DNA of 64,000 bases from CAMLDH01 sp966250375 (GCA_966250375.1 CBINHE010000001.1:1-64000), one strand, 5' to 3'. Shown: positions 43,643-53,356, numbered from the stretch's first letter. Notes: generated by a model from the letters alone, not told the origin. Translations and numbers: made by a program.

Positions 43643-45040
43643 CTAGAACGAGTGTGCGCCGTGGGTGCCCAGGCTCATGATGTATTGCAGAAAAATTTGA
43701 TTGTCGGTGGCGCCAGGCCGCGCTTTGTCGCGCGCAAACTGCACGCGGAAGCGGCTGAATTCCGATGGGGAATAATCGAACATCAAAGTGTTGCGCGATG
43801 GCTTATAGGACGCGAGGCGCGAGAAATCGCCGGCAGACAAGATGCCGGCATTGACCAGTCCGATATCCGGTGTACCTGAAGCCAATTTGTCGTAACGCAC
43901 CCCAACGCGCCATGCCGGCATGAATTGATAGACGCCTTGCAGATACCAGCCGGATTGGGCCGACGCATAATTTCCCACCGACGTGCCCAGCGATTGCGCC
44001 TGCGTGTCATAGGTGAGCGTGCCGTTTTCCCTGCGGCGGAAATATTCGCCTTGCAGCTTGAAATTGGTGTGCGTCGCATTGCCGTACGGCGCCCATTTAT
44101 AAATGGCGTCAGCGATCCAGGTGTGCGATTTTCCGCTGAATGCATTCGTCACATCGGTACCTGCGCTGTCGATATCGTCATAGGCTCGGTCGGCCGCGCT
44201 AGTTCTCAAATAAGAGAGACCAGCGCGCCAACTCGCAGAGTCGCCAATATCATCGCCGACATGCGCAAACAGCGCGGCGGATCCGGCACCATTTTTATTG
44301 CGGTCGCTGCCAGGAAAGGTGCTGCCATTGCCGGCTTCGAGGCCGACTTCAAAGAAGCGTTCGGTCGGTGCCAGCCATCGGGCCTGTACGCCATCAGGTT
44401 TGTATTGGCCGCCGAAAAGCGCTTGATACGCAAGCGGCGCATCGACGAAATCCCAGGCATGCGCATGCTGGCTATTCAGATAGCCGATCGACGACAGGAA
44501 GCGTCCTGCTTTCAGGTTGACGCCATTCGACAACCCGCGTGTTTCAAAAAAAGCTTCTTCGACACTGACGGCGTCATCCGGCGCCAGCGCAAACGTCAGC
44601 CTGCCGGAAAAACGTGGGTCGATATTCGCGCTTAAGGTCAACTCCGATTCACCGAGGTTAAAACTGCGTGTGCCCGGGCCGATTTCCTCACCGCCCGGTA
44701 CGAATCCCTGTATCCGATAATTATTCGGATCTTGCGACAGATTGGCATATGTGCCACCCAGAATAAGTGCCACCGATGGATTGAATACGTTGGAGGACAC
44801 GTTCGCGGCAGTGGGCGTTGGCGCTGCTGTGGCAGCGGCAGCGGCTTGCGGTGAACCGGTACTGGCTTGCGCTTCCTGCAAGCGCTTTTCGAGCGCCTGA
44901 ATACGCGTCTCGTAGCTTTCCTTCATTTGTTTGATCTCATTGCGGATCTGCGCCAATTCACTATTGTCGGCCGCAGATGCGAATAATGGCGTGCCGAATG
45001 CGGCCGCCAACGCCGTTACCAAAACGGAGTTTTTCAACAT
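43643..45040 (-). CDS. Outer-membrane porin-like protein with N-terminal coiled coil
   Basis: A 465-residue protein starting at the ATG at 45040 (GAAGGTG upstream) with a signal peptide ending A-S-A-A. Residues 25-60 form a coiled coil (E-L-A-Q-I-R-N-E-I-K-Q-M-K), followed by a Thr/Ala-rich linker and a beta-rich barrel of about 360 residues. The last residue is Phe (G-A-H-S-F), as in barrel proteins inserted by BAM. Being first in a unit with a zinc-type binding protein and permease, it may supply metal across the outer membrane; the substrate is inferred. Confidence 0.82.
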   Translation of the reverse strand: MLKNSVLVTALAAAFGTPLFASAADNSELAQIRNEIKQMKESYETRIQALEKRLQEAQASTGSPQAAAAATAAPTPTAANVSSNVFNPSVALILGGTYANLSQDPNNYRIQGFVPGGEEIGPGTRSFNLGESELTLSANIDPRFSGRLTFALAPDDAVSVEEAFFETRGLSNGVNLKAGRFLSSIGYLNSQHAHAWDFVDAPLAYQALFGGQYKPDGVQARWLAPTERFFEVGLEAGNGSTFPGSDRNKNGAGSAALFAHVGDDIGDSASWRAGLSYLRTSAADRAYDDIDSAGTDVTNAFSGKSHTWIADAIYKWAPYGNATHTNFKLQGEYFRRRENGTLTYDTQAQSLGTSVGNYASAQSGWYLQGVYQFMPAWRVGVRYDKLASGTPDIGLVNAGILSAGDFSRLASYKPSRNTLMFDYSPSEFSRFRVQFARDKARPGATDNQIFLQYIMSLGTHGAHSF

Positions 45041-45111
45041 GGATTTCACCTTCTTTAATTTAAAAGAGACAGAGCCCGCGCAATAAACGCAAGGGCTCAA
45101 TGACGAAGAGA

Positions 45112-45465
45112 TCAGTGAAAAAACGGCGGTGCGCGTGATTGGAAATGGCGGGTGACGGGCGCATCCCAAGAAATGAAGGCGATCCATTGCGCCAGCAGAT
45201 GCGTGCCTTCAAGCAGCAGCGCCATGGGGGGCATCGCGCTGCAAGCGTCGGCTAACGTAGCCGCGTCAAAGGCAAGACAGGAGTGATTCTTGTTATCGTA
45301 GTCATCGTATTGCGACTGGGCCTGTTGATGCAGGCTGGCGCCGCCATACCATTGGGTATGTTTGATACGATGATATTGCCCGGCGAACTGCGCGAACAGC
45401 AACGACAGGGTGATCGCAATGACCCAGGTCAGTTGGTTCAACGATAGCGGCTTCGCGCGGATCAT
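45112..45465 (-). CDS. Small DUF2946-like membrane protein
   Basis: A 117-residue protein with one N-terminal membrane segment (about residues 12-32) and a C-terminus R-H-F-Q-S-R-A-P-P-F-F-H. A terminal S-R-A/G-P-P motif is typical of DUF2946-type proteins that accompany metal transport genes. The body carries S-C-L-A-F-D-A-A-T-L-A-D-A-C. It heads the zinc-uptake-like set. Family assignment is by motif only. Confidence 0.6.
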   Translation of the reverse strand: MIRAKPLSLNQLTWVIAITLSLLFAQFAGQYHRIKHTQWYGGASLHQQAQSQYDDYDNKNHSCLAFDAATLADACSAMPPMALLLEGTHLLAQWIAFISWDAPVTRHFQSRAPPFFH

Positions 45466-45591
45466 GGCGTACTTGATTGGCTCTTAAAAACAGCGTAGAC
45501 AGCAAATTGATACGGTATCCGGCGCCGGTGCTGCATGGAACGGATCAGCGGGCATTGTCTCGGATACCTGCCTTGTCGAACGTATGGAACG

Positions 45592-45625
45592 GTCGATCTT
45601 GCGCTATTTCAGGTGCAAGATCGAC
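45592..45625. other. Stem-loop downstream of lipA
   Basis: Perfect 11-base arms GTCGATCTTGC/GCAAGATCGAC with a 12-base loop, in the 176-base gap between the end of lipA and the start of the DUF2946-like gene (both minus strand). No T tract follows in the lipA direction, so its role as terminator is uncertain. Confidence 0.55.
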
Positions 45626-45641
45626 GTGTAACAGTCTTCTG

Positions 45642-46631
45642 TTATTTCACATCATCAACAGCTACACCCGCCCCATGCGCCTGCTGATCTGCGTGATATG
45701 AGCTGCGCACCATCGCGCCCACAGCTGCATGCACAAAACCCATCTTGTACGCTTCTTCCTCGAACATCTTGAAGGTATCCGGATGCACATAGCGGCGCAC
45801 CGGCAGATGGTCGCCGGACGGCATCAGATATTGGCCGATGGTCAGCATGTCGACATCGTGTGCGCGCAGGTCGCGCATCACTTGCAGAATTTCTTCATCG
45901 GTTTCGCCGAGTCCGACCATGATGCCGGACTTGGTCGGCGTGTTCGGATGCAGTGCCTTGAAACGTTTCAGCAGGTTCAGCGAATATTCGTAATCGGAGC
46001 CGGGACGCGCTTCCTTGTACAGGCGCGGCACGGTTTCCAGGTTGTGGTTCATCACGTCCGGTGGCGACGCTTTGAGAATTTCCAATGCGCGGTCCATGCG
46101 GCCGCGGAAGTCGGGCGTGAGGATTTCAATGCGCGTGCTCGGCGATAGTTCGCGCACGCGGCGGATGCAGTCGGCGAAATGGCCGGCGCCGCCGTCGCGC
46201 AAGTCGTCACGGTCAACCGACGTGATGACGACATAACTCAGCTTCAACGCAGCAATCGTCTTGGCCAGATTTTCCGGCTCGTTCACATCGAGAGGATCGG
46301 GGCGGCCATGGCCGACGTCGCAGAACGGGCAGCGCCGCGTGCACTTGTCGCCCATGATCATGAAGGTCGCGGTGCCCTTGCCAAAGCATTCGCCGATGTT
46401 GGGGCAGCTCGCTTCTTCGCAGACCGTGACCAGCTTGTTTTCGCGCAGGATATCCTTAATTTCATAGAAACGCGTGGAGGGCGACGCCGCCTTGACGCGG
46501 ATCCAGTCCGGTTTCGCCAACTTTTCCGCCGGTATGATCTTGATCGGGATGCGCGCGGTTTTGCCGGCGCCTTTCTGTTTTTCGGCTGGATTGTAAGTGG
46601 TGGAGGCGAGTGGCTTCGTATCGTTTGTCAT
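45642..46631 (-). CDS. lipA: Lipoyl synthase
   Basis: A 329-residue radical SAM enzyme that inserts two sulfurs into protein-bound octanoate. The auxiliary-cluster cysteines are in C-E-E-A-S-C-P-N-I-G-E-C and the radical SAM C-x3-C-x2-C in C-T-R-R-C-P-F-C-D-V. The C-terminal R-S-S-Y-H-A motif also supplies the conserved serine ligand. lipB lies 76 bases upstream on the same strand. Confidence 0.97.
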   Translation of the reverse strand: MTNDTKPLASTTYNPAEKQKGAGKTARIPIKIIPAEKLAKPDWIRVKAASPSTRFYEIKDILRENKLVTVCEEASCPNIGECFGKGTATFMIMGDKCTRRCPFCDVGHGRPDPLDVNEPENLAKTIAALKLSYVVITSVDRDDLRDGGAGHFADCIRRVRELSPSTRIEILTPDFRGRMDRALEILKASPPDVMNHNLETVPRLYKEARPGSDYEYSLNLLKRFKALHPNTPTKSGIMVGLGETDEEILQVMRDLRAHDVDMLTIGQYLMPSGDHLPVRRYVHPDTFKMFEEEAYKMGFVHAAVGAMVRSSYHADQQAHGAGVAVDDVK

Positions 46632-46706
46632 GGCGGTTGTTTCGGTAGATGGTACGGCGACGAGCGCCGAGAACCTTGGACTTTCGCAAACGACGCTGAC
46701 TTCAGG

Positions 46707-47345
46707 TCACGTCGCCAATAAAGAGGTTAAGTTGTGAGCAAGCGATAACTGCGCATTCTGTAAAGACACCGAAACGCCCAGTGTCTTCATGTCTACCGTC
46801 GCCAAACCTTCATAACCACAGGGATTAATCCATGAAAACGGTGCCAGATCCATGGCGACGTTGAGCGATACGCCGTGATAGGTGCAGCCATTGCCGCGCA
46901 CTTTCAAGCCGAGCGCGGCAATTTTTGCGCCTTGCCAAGCGCCGTCCGACATGTAAATCCCCGGCGCGCCGGGCTTGCGCTCACCCGCCAAATTATACGC
47001 CGCCAAGGTATCGATCGCTGCCTGTTCAATTTTTTTCACGAATTCGCGTGCGAACATGCGCGCATCGGCGTTACGCCGCAGATTCATCAGTAGATAGGCT
47101 ACGACTTGCCCCGGCCCGTGATAGGTGACCTCGCCGCCGCGATCGGTTTGCACGATCGGAATGCCATGTGCATCACGCACATGCGATGGATCTGCGCCCA
47201 AGCCCAAGGTAAATACCGGCGGATGTTCGACGATCCATATTTCATCAGGCGTGTCCGCGCTGCGCGCGTCGGTGAAAGCGCGCATGGCGGCAAAGCTGGC
47301 TTCGTACGGTTCAAACCCGCGCTGGATAATGATTGGTGTCAGCAT
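46707..47345 (-). CDS. lipB: Octanoyl-[ACP]:protein N-octanoyltransferase
   Basis: A 212-residue LipB that moves octanoate from ACP to lipoate-dependent enzymes. The ATG at 47345 (M-L-T-P-I-I-I-Q-R-G) fits the family. G-G-E-V-T-Y-H-G-P-G-Q, the catalytic lysine in G-A-K-I-A-A-L-G-L-K-V and the nucleophile cysteine in I-N-P-C-G-Y-E-G are present. In many Burkholderiales lipB follows ybeD directly; here ybeD is 4.6 kb away. Confidence 0.96.
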   Translation of the reverse strand: MLTPIIIQRGFEPYEASFAAMRAFTDARSADTPDEIWIVEHPPVFTLGLGADPSHVRDAHGIPIVQTDRGGEVTYHGPGQVVAYLLMNLRRNADARMFAREFVKKIEQAAIDTLAAYNLAGERKPGAPGIYMSDGAWQGAKIAALGLKVRGNGCTYHGVSLNVAMDLAPFSWINPCGYEGLATVDMKTLGVSVSLQNAQLSLAHNLTSLLAT

Positions 47346-47503
47346 GGTTGCGAGTGTACCGAAAATCGAATGCAAAGAATGCATAACGTCGGTGCAATGT
47401 CGATGAAACTAGCCCAAAATGACGAAGTGTTGGGGGAGGGCGTGATAGGCCTTGCGCAACGGCGGTTTTGGATTTTCAGATTCTCCAAGGGAATAATGCA
47501 GAT

Positions 47504-48535
47504 ATGACACAAAAACACATCGCGTTGATTTATGCCGGCGGCACTGTGGGCATGACGAAGACTGCCGACGGGTATGCGCCGATGGACGATTTTGCCGGGG
47601 TGTTGGGGGCGTGCCTGGCTGACTGCGGCGATGCACTGCCGCGCTACACCTTGCATGAATATGCAACGCCGATCGACAGCGCCAATGCGATGCCGCACGA
47701 TTGGCAAACCATTGCGCGCGACATCGCTGCGCGTTATGCCAATCATGATGGTTTCGTCATTTTGCATGGCACTGACACGATGGTGTATACCGCGTCGGCG
47801 TTGGCGTACATGCTGCAGGGCTTGCGTAAGCCGGTGATCGTGACCGGCTCACAAATTCCACTGGGAGAAGTGCGCTCGGATGCATTGCAAAACGTCATCA
47901 CATCATTGCAATTGGCCGCATCGGATGCGATCAACGAGGTTGCGATTTATTTCAATCAAAGACTGCTGCGTGGCAACCGCAGCAGCAAGCTGAGTTCGGA
48001 TTGTCTGGACGCGTTCGACAGTCCCAATTACCCGTGGCTGGCCGAAGTCGGCATCGGAGTGCGCATGAATGCGGGGGCACTTCTGCCTCGCGCCAAGAAA
48101 GAAAAATTCCAGTTACCCGAATATGGCAGCGGAAGCATATTGTCGGTGCGCTTTGTTCCGGGCATGCCGACGCGCGTGATGCAGGCGCTATTGGATATGG
48201 CGCCGCAGGCATTGATTTTGCAGTGCTACGGCGCCGGCAACATTCCTGACCGCGACCCCGCATTGCTGGAGATGCTGGCACGTGCGAACGAACGCGACGT
48301 GGTGTTGATCGCATGCAGTCAATCCTTGCGCGGCCAAGTGGTGCTGGGTGCCTATGCGACTGGCGCCGGCTTGGCGCGCGTCGGCGTGATCGGTGCGATC
48401 GACATGACGTTTGAAGCAATTTACGTGAAGCTGCATTACCTGTTTGCCTTGGGTTTGACACCGGATGAAGTCAGAAAGGAATTCCTGCGCGACTTGAGCG
48501 GGGAATTGACAGTGCCGGCGTCGCACGTCAGTTAG
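47504..48535 (+). CDS. ansA: Cytoplasmic (type I) L-asparaginase
   Basis: A 343-residue asparaginase. The first catalytic threonine is in Y-A-G-G-T-V-G-M-T and the second in L-H-G-T-D-T-M-V-Y. No signal peptide, so it is the cytoplasmic type. The ATG at 47504 is favoured because the family begins just before the I-A-L-I-Y-A-G-G-T strand. It is divergent from lipB and sits within the segment that separates lipB from ybeD. Confidence 0.93.
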   Translation: MTQKHIALIYAGGTVGMTKTADGYAPMDDFAGVLGACLADCGDALPRYTLHEYATPIDSANAMPHDWQTIARDIAARYANHDGFVILHGTDTMVYTASALAYMLQGLRKPVIVTGSQIPLGEVRSDALQNVITSLQLAASDAINEVAIYFNQRLLRGNRSSKLSSDCLDAFDSPNYPWLAEVGIGVRMNAGALLPRAKKEKFQLPEYGSGSILSVRFVPGMPTRVMQALLDMAPQALILQCYGAGNIPDRDPALLEMLARANERDVVLIACSQSLRGQVVLGAYATGAGLARVGVIGAIDMTFEAIYVKLHYLFALGLTPDEVRKEFLRDLSGELTVPASHVS

Positions 48536-48632
48536 TGCGCCACTACATCCCGGTGATGATGATGTGCGGGCACGGCCGATATTGATTTGAGCAATGGGGG
48601 AGAGAGCATCTACGTTCCTTCGATTGGAATTG

Positions 48633-49022
48633 TCAGTTGGCGCGAATCAATTCCAGATTCTTGCCAATGCTTTCGATATCGTGATCAGACTGGGCAGCCA
48701 AGCGCTTCGCGCTACGCGGGGTATATGCGTCGCTGCACCATATATCGTGAAGCCATGCGACCAACCTGCGCAGCGCGTGTTGCGTGGATGGCACCTGCAT
48801 TTTCAAGTAGCTTGCCGTCTTGTCGGCTTCAATGACGATCAGTCGTCCCGGCGTGGCGTCAAACTTGTCGCCCGCCGAGAGCCAGTAATCGTGCGACATT
48901 CCCTCCACTGTGATCCAGACCGAACCGCTGACGATCTCCAGTGTCTCCATGCGTTCGGTGACGCCGGACACGGCTTGACCGCGGGCGATGGAAAGTGCTC
49001 TATCTGTGAATAATTTTCTCAT
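48633..49022 (-). CDS. DUF2917 (cupin-like) protein
   Basis: A 129-residue protein with the DUF2917 pattern: V-S-G-S-V-W-I-T-V-E-G, followed by D-Y-W-L-S-A-G-D-K-F. The fold is probably a small cupin-like beta barrel. Function unknown. DUF2917 genes are often divergent from a GcvA-like LysR regulator, as here (141-base gap). Confidence 0.85.
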   Translation of the reverse strand: MRKLFTDRALSIARGQAVSGVTERMETLEIVSGSVWITVEGMSHDYWLSAGDKFDATPGRLIVIEADKTASYLKMQVPSTQHALRRLVAWLHDIWCSDAYTPRSAKRLAAQSDHDIESIGKNLELIRAN

Positions 49023-49163
49023 GACTTGCCCCTCAAATTGCCAACAACATGGCTGAAAACCATTGCTGTATCTCTGTTTTTGTGAATCCAGTGTAGTGCT
49101 TGCATTGCACCGGTCAAAACGATATATTTTTGATTCGCTTGCTAATTTTATTCACATATAAAC

Positions 49164-50066
49164 ATGCTCGATCTGTGGCGTTTACCCAATCTGGCGGCAT
49201 TGCGCGCATTCGAGGCTGCCGCGCGGCATCAGAATTTTTCGCGCGCCGCCGAAGAAATCCACGTCACGCATGGCGCGATCAGCCATCAGGTGCGCGCATT
49301 AGAAGAAGAGCTTGGCGTCGCGCTCTTCACGCGCCACGGCAAGCGCATTGCGATCACGGCGGATGGCGAGCGTTTTGCCGTGATCTTGCGTAAATCCCTA
49401 ATGGACATTGCACTCGCAGCCGAGGCATTGCAGGTCGGCGCGCAACAAAAGCGCCTGACCATCACCGCCTTGCCGTCGTTTGCTGCGCGCTGGCTGGCGC
49501 CGCGCTTGGGCGCGTTCATCGAGCTGTATCCGGATACCGAAGTGACGCTGCAATCGAGTAACCATCTGACCGATTTTATGCGGGAGTCGGTCGACATTGG
49601 CGTGCGCTTTGGCGCAGGACACTATCCGGGCCTATCGGTCGAATTGGTGATGGATGATTATTACTATCCGGTGGTGAGCCCGAAATTCAACGGCGGGTGT
49701 CTGCCGCTGACCTTGAAGGAATTGGCGCGCAGCGCGCTGTTGCGCTGCGACGACGAACCATGGATGCCATGGTTTGAAGCGGCCGGGCTCGATTGGCCGG
49801 AACCGAGCGGCGGGCTTGTATTTCAGGACTCGTCGATACTGGTGCGGGCTGCGGTCGACGGACGCGGGATTGCGCTCGCGCGCCATGCGATCGTGGTGCG
49901 GGATCTAGAGGCGGGCGACTTGGTGCGCCTGTTTGACATCGCGGTGAAATGCCCATCTTCGTATTACCTGGTCTGCGCGCCGAATGCGTTGCAAAAGCCG
50001 CATGTGCAGGCATTTCGGACCTGGTTGTTCGATGAGGTGGGTAAGCTTAAAACAGCAGCGGTTTGA
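49164..50066 (+). CDS. LysR-family transcription regulator, GcvA-like
   Basis: A 300-residue LysR regulator. The helix-turn-helix occupies residues 8-65 (L-A-A-L-R-A-F-E-A-A-A-R-H through L-G-V-A-L-F-T-R-H), and the effector domain resembles GcvA/AmpR-type members. It most likely controls the divergent DUF2917 gene and itself. Effector unknown. Confidence 0.9.
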   Translation: MLDLWRLPNLAALRAFEAAARHQNFSRAAEEIHVTHGAISHQVRALEEELGVALFTRHGKRIAITADGERFAVILRKSLMDIALAAEALQVGAQQKRLTITALPSFAARWLAPRLGAFIELYPDTEVTLQSSNHLTDFMRESVDIGVRFGAGHYPGLSVELVMDDYYYPVVSPKFNGGCLPLTLKELARSALLRCDDEPWMPWFEAAGLDWPEPSGGLVFQDSSILVRAAVDGRGIALARHAIVVRDLEAGDLVRLFDIAVKCPSSYYLVCAPNALQKPHVQAFRTWLFDEVGKLKTAAV

Positions 50067-50081
50067 TTGTCTGCGGTGTCC

Positions 50082-51066
50082 TCAGTGGGATGCTGCACGT
50101 CCTACGGCTGAGAACGCAATCACGTGGTCGATTTCAAGCTTGATGCCGATTTTTTCGCCCAACGCATGATTGTGGTGACTCGGCACCAGCAACAACACCC
50201 GGGGGCCGCACCAGCACATCGACCGTGCAGCCGATGCAGCAGTTCTCGGGCATTTGGGCGGGCACCGTGCCAAGCTCGATTTCAATTTTATCCGGCGCCA
50301 GAACCGTCCCCGGTATGAACACGCCTTCACCGATAAAATCGGCGACGAAGCGATTCGCTGGCTCGTGATACAGGCGATAGGCGCTGTCACATTGCTGGAT
50401 CACGCTCTGATGCAAAATGCCGATTTCGTCGGCGATCGCAAATGCTTCATGCTGGTCGTGCGTGACCAGTATCGCGGTTGCGTTTTGCTGCTTCAGAATG
50501 GCTCTGACTTCAAGGCCGAGCCGTTCGTGCAGTTCCACATCGAGGTTCGAAAATGGTTCGTCGAGCAGCAGCAGGTCCGGCTTGGGCGCCAGTGCCACGC
50601 GCTGCTGCTGGCCGCCGGACAGCTCATGCGGAAACGCGTCGCCCAGCGACTTGAGCCTCACTCTACCTCCAGCAGTTCGGCCACGCGCCGCATGCGCGCG
50701 GCCTTGTCCATCCCGTGCAGGCCGAATGCAACATTGCGTTTGACATCGAGGTGCGGGAACAGCGCGTAATCCTGGAATACCATGCCGATATGGCGTTTTT
50801 GCGCTGGCAGCGCGAAGTCGGCGCTGCTCACCAGGTAGCCGTTCAAATGAATTTCGCCACTGCTGACGGATTCAAATCCGGCTATGCAGCGCAGTGCCGT
50901 TGTCTTGCCGCAGCCGAAAGGGCCGAGCAAGCAGCCTTTGTCCTTTCGCTAAGCTGAAGCTGAGATCGCTGAACGTCGGCTTTTGCTCGTAACCATGCGA
51001 AATTGCCGCGAGCTTCAGTAGCGGTTCCAGTGCCAGGGGGAGGGTAGTGGATGGAGAGGTAGTCAT
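50082..51066 (-). pseudogene. fbpC: Frameshifted fbpC-type iron(III) ABC transporter ATPase
   Basis: Pieces of one ATPase lie in successive frames: an N-terminal segment from ATG 51066 (L-K-L-A-A-I-S-H-G-Y), the Walker A part (G-P-F-G-C-G-K-T-T-A-L-R) and Q-loop at 50930-50658, the signature L-S-G-G-Q-Q-Q-R and Walker B L-L-L-L-D-E-P-F at about 50661-50225, and the C-terminus (I-D-H-V-I-A-F-S) in yet another frame down to 50082. At least three frameshifts are needed, and residues are missing after Q-R-V-A-L-A. It therefore cannot give a working ATPase. It follows the equally damaged fbpA. Confidence 0.88.
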
Positions 51067-51082
51067 GCGGCCGATTATAGTG

Positions 51083-51814
51083 TCAAGCAACTCCATTCAA
51101 GGTTCCGATTGCCGCGTCAGCAGAATCACCGGACGCAGGCCGGTCAATACAGTAATATGTGTTGGCGATGCCGACATCACATTGACTGGCGGGAATTGCT
51201 TCCAACATCTTGGTGTCGTCCGGGAATACGTCGGTCGCCAGATTCGCAACCCAGCCCTTGACGATCTGTTCGGTCTTGGCCACGCCATGCTCTTCGATCA
51301 TCATCGCGATCAAAGACTGGTTATAGACTTTCTTCGAGGTGTGCAGGCACAGCTTGCCCTTCCATTGCGGGTTGGCCAGATCTTCATAGGTGGACAGCGT
51401 GCTCGGTTTGACTTTCCGGGTATTGAAGAAAATCATACGCGCGCGCACTGACAGGCCGAACCACTGGTTTTTCGGGGCGCGCAGATGGGCCGGGATATTC
51501 GCGTTCAACGTCGCGGAATTGACCGGCTGCAGCAAACCCTGATTAGCCGTTTGTCACAGATTGCCAGCATCGACCGTGATCAATACGTCTGCTGGAGTAT
51601 TCGCGCCTTCCGCCTTCAAACGCTCCATCAGCGGGCCTTCCTTGTCGGTCATAAATTTAACGGCGACACCGGTTTGCGTGGTGTAGGCATCGAACAAGGG
51701 TTTGATGAGTTGTTCATTGCGTGCCGAATAGACGACCACTTCTTCAGCCGATACTGCCGATGAGAAGCCGATGGCGGCAATGGGCATGATAACGATCGAT
51801 ATCATGCGGTTCAT
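51083..51814 (-). pseudogene. fbpA: Broken fbpA-type iron(III) binding protein gene
   Basis: Starts at ATG 51814 with a signal peptide ending V-S-A and continues V-V-V-Y-S-A-R-N-E-Q-L-I-K-P, typical FbpA. A TGA at 51554-51556 interrupts V-D-A-G-N-L-(stop)-Q-T-A-N-Q-G-L-L, where homologues have Trp (TGG to TGA). The frame resumes to C-D-V-G-I-A-N-T-Y-Y and then degenerates to a stop at 51083, so the last third is lost. The permease gene (fbpB) expected between fbpA and fbpC is absent. Confidence 0.88.
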
Positions 51815-51867
51815 GTGTTGCTCTTCTAAATAGATGGAATGGGATTTCGATGCAAAACTGTAGAATA

Positions 51868-51885
51868 AATGAAAATTATTCTCAT
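51868..51885. promoter_or_regulatory. Fur-box-like site upstream of the fbpA pseudogene
   Basis: AATGAAAATTATTCTCAT (minus strand ATGAGAATAATTTTCATT) closely resembles the Fur consensus. It lies 54 bases upstream of the fbpA start, consistent with iron repression of the once-intact operon. It has outlived the genes it controlled. Confidence 0.7.
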
Positions 51886-51996
51886 CTACTTTTTGAGGCG
51901 TGATGCTGTGTTGCAATATGGCGGGAGTTTGAACTTGCGCGGGAGAGCGCCGGGGCAGACCGGCTTCAGTGTGCGCCGGCGTTAAGTCGAGGGCGC

Positions 51997-52266
51997 TTAC
52001 AGAACCACTTTGACCATCGGATGCGATGACAATGCACGATACAGATTATCGAGTTGCTCGCGACTGGTTGCTCGCACGGTGACGGTGAGCGCAAGATACT
52101 TTCCTGCAGACGAAGGACGCATTTCCATCTTGCCGGCATGGAAAGTCGGGTCATGCAAGACCACTAATTCCACCATCGTCTGGGCGAACGCTTCCTGCAT
52201 GAGGCCCATGATTTTGATCGGGAAGTCGCTCGGATATTCAATGAGGCTGTCGGTAGGTTGGGGCAT
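51997..52266 (-). CDS. ybeD: DUF493 family protein YbeD
   Basis: An 89-residue DUF493 protein (L-I-E-Y-P-S-D-F-P-I-K-I-M-G near the start, terminal H-P-M-V-K-V-V-L). Its fold resembles ACT-like regulatory domains and its genes are linked to lipB in proteobacteria. Here dat precedes it and lipB is separated by the asparaginase/Fbp segment. Confidence 0.92.
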   Translation of the reverse strand: MPQPTDSLIEYPSDFPIKIMGLMQEAFAQTMVELVVLHDPTFHAGKMEMRPSSAGKYLALTVTVRATSREQLDNLYRALSSHPMVKVVL

Positions 52267-52342
52267 GATTTATCAGTCTGAATCTTGTTGCGGCCGATGT
52301 GCATCGCCGGACCGCAGACATTTTACGTCATCGCACAGAGGT

Positions 52343-53188
52343 TCAAGCTGCCTTTGCCGCCTGATACGCTGTGTACAGTTTCTTGTAAATGAGGCCGGGC
52401 TTGCCATTTCCAATGGCCTGGCCGTCCATGCTGGTCACGGGCAGGATTTCTTTTGTGGCGGAGGACAGCAGCACCTCATCCGCGCCAAACACTTCGGCGC
52501 GCGTGATGCGGCGCGCCTGCAACGGAATCCCCTCGGCCGCGCACAATTCCTCGATCAGGCCGTAGCGGATACCTTCCAAGATCAGGTTGTCCTTCGGCGG
52601 CCCCATTAATTGGCCGTCCTTGACCATCCATACATTGGACGCCGACGCTTCGGTCAGGAAGCCGTCGCGAAACTGGACCGATTCGACCGCATCGTGCTCG
52701 GCTGCATGTTGGGCAGCCAGCACGTTGCCCAACAGGGACACCGACTTGATTTCGCAACGCAGCCAGCGCTTGTCTTCCATCGATACGCATGCGACACCCA
52801 TTTCACGGGCTGCGGCCGATGGCGGCACGATAGTATTGGTCATGATGAACACGGTCGGCGTCACTTCCTTCGGGAATGCATGCGCGCGCTTGGCAACGCC
52901 GCGCGTGACTTGCACATAGACCATCTGGTCGTCAGCCGGATACGCATTGATCACGTTGTGGATCAATGCCATCCATTGCTCTTTCGTATGCGGATTCGGA
53001 ATCTGGATCGATGCCAGGCTGCGGAACAGGCGCGCCATGTGCTGCTCGGAACGAAACAGTTTGCGGCCATAAATCGGGATCACCTCATACACGCCATCGC
53101 CGAAAATGAAGCCGCGGTCGAGTACCGGGATTTTTGCTTCCGATAGCGGCGTCATGGTGCCGTTGAGATAGACAAGCGGATCATTCAT
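52343..53188 (-). CDS. dat: D-amino-acid aminotransferase
   Basis: A 281-residue PLP fold-type IV aminotransferase that makes D-amino acids such as D-Ala and D-Glu from 2-oxo acids. The ATG at 53188 has AGGA upstream. V-L-D-R-G-F-I-F-G-D-G-V-Y-E is the family start, the PLP lysine is in C-E-I-K-S-V-S-L-L, and T-E-A-S-A-S-N-V-W binds the cofactor phosphate. Its position next to dacA and ybeD is standard. Confidence 0.92.
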   Translation of the reverse strand: MNDPLVYLNGTMTPLSEAKIPVLDRGFIFGDGVYEVIPIYGRKLFRSEQHMARLFRSLASIQIPNPHTKEQWMALIHNVINAYPADDQMVYVQVTRGVAKRAHAFPKEVTPTVFIMTNTIVPPSAAAREMGVACVSMEDKRWLRCEIKSVSLLGNVLAAQHAAEHDAVESVQFRDGFLTEASASNVWMVKDGQLMGPPKDNLILEGIRYGLIEELCAAEGIPLQARRITRAEVFGADEVLLSSATKEILPVTSMDGQAIGNGKPGLIYKKLYTAYQAAKAA

Positions 53189-53329
53189 GCTGGCGTTCCT
53201 GTGAAGGGAGAATGATGAATTTTTGCACAATCACGCGTGTTTCGTTATGCAAATAAAGTATGCAGGGATGGCCCGCTCCTGCTTTTCTGATAGATGTATT
53301 TGCATAAGGCCAACTATTTATTGTTGGCG

Positions 53330-53356
53330 AGCCAAGGCGCGTTGCACGCCTTGGCT
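53330..53356 (-). terminator. Hairpin after dacA
   Basis: Perfect ten-base arms AGCCAAGGCG/CGCCTTGGCT with a seven-base loop, nine bases beyond the dacA stop. There is no T tract on the minus strand, so termination is plausible but not certain. Confidence 0.5.

Noticed and set aside
45511..45521. Zur operator (GATACGGTATC) upstream of the zinc-type cluster
   Set aside because: Too short and unlike the usual GTTATA-N-TATAAC pattern; chance symmetry is likely.
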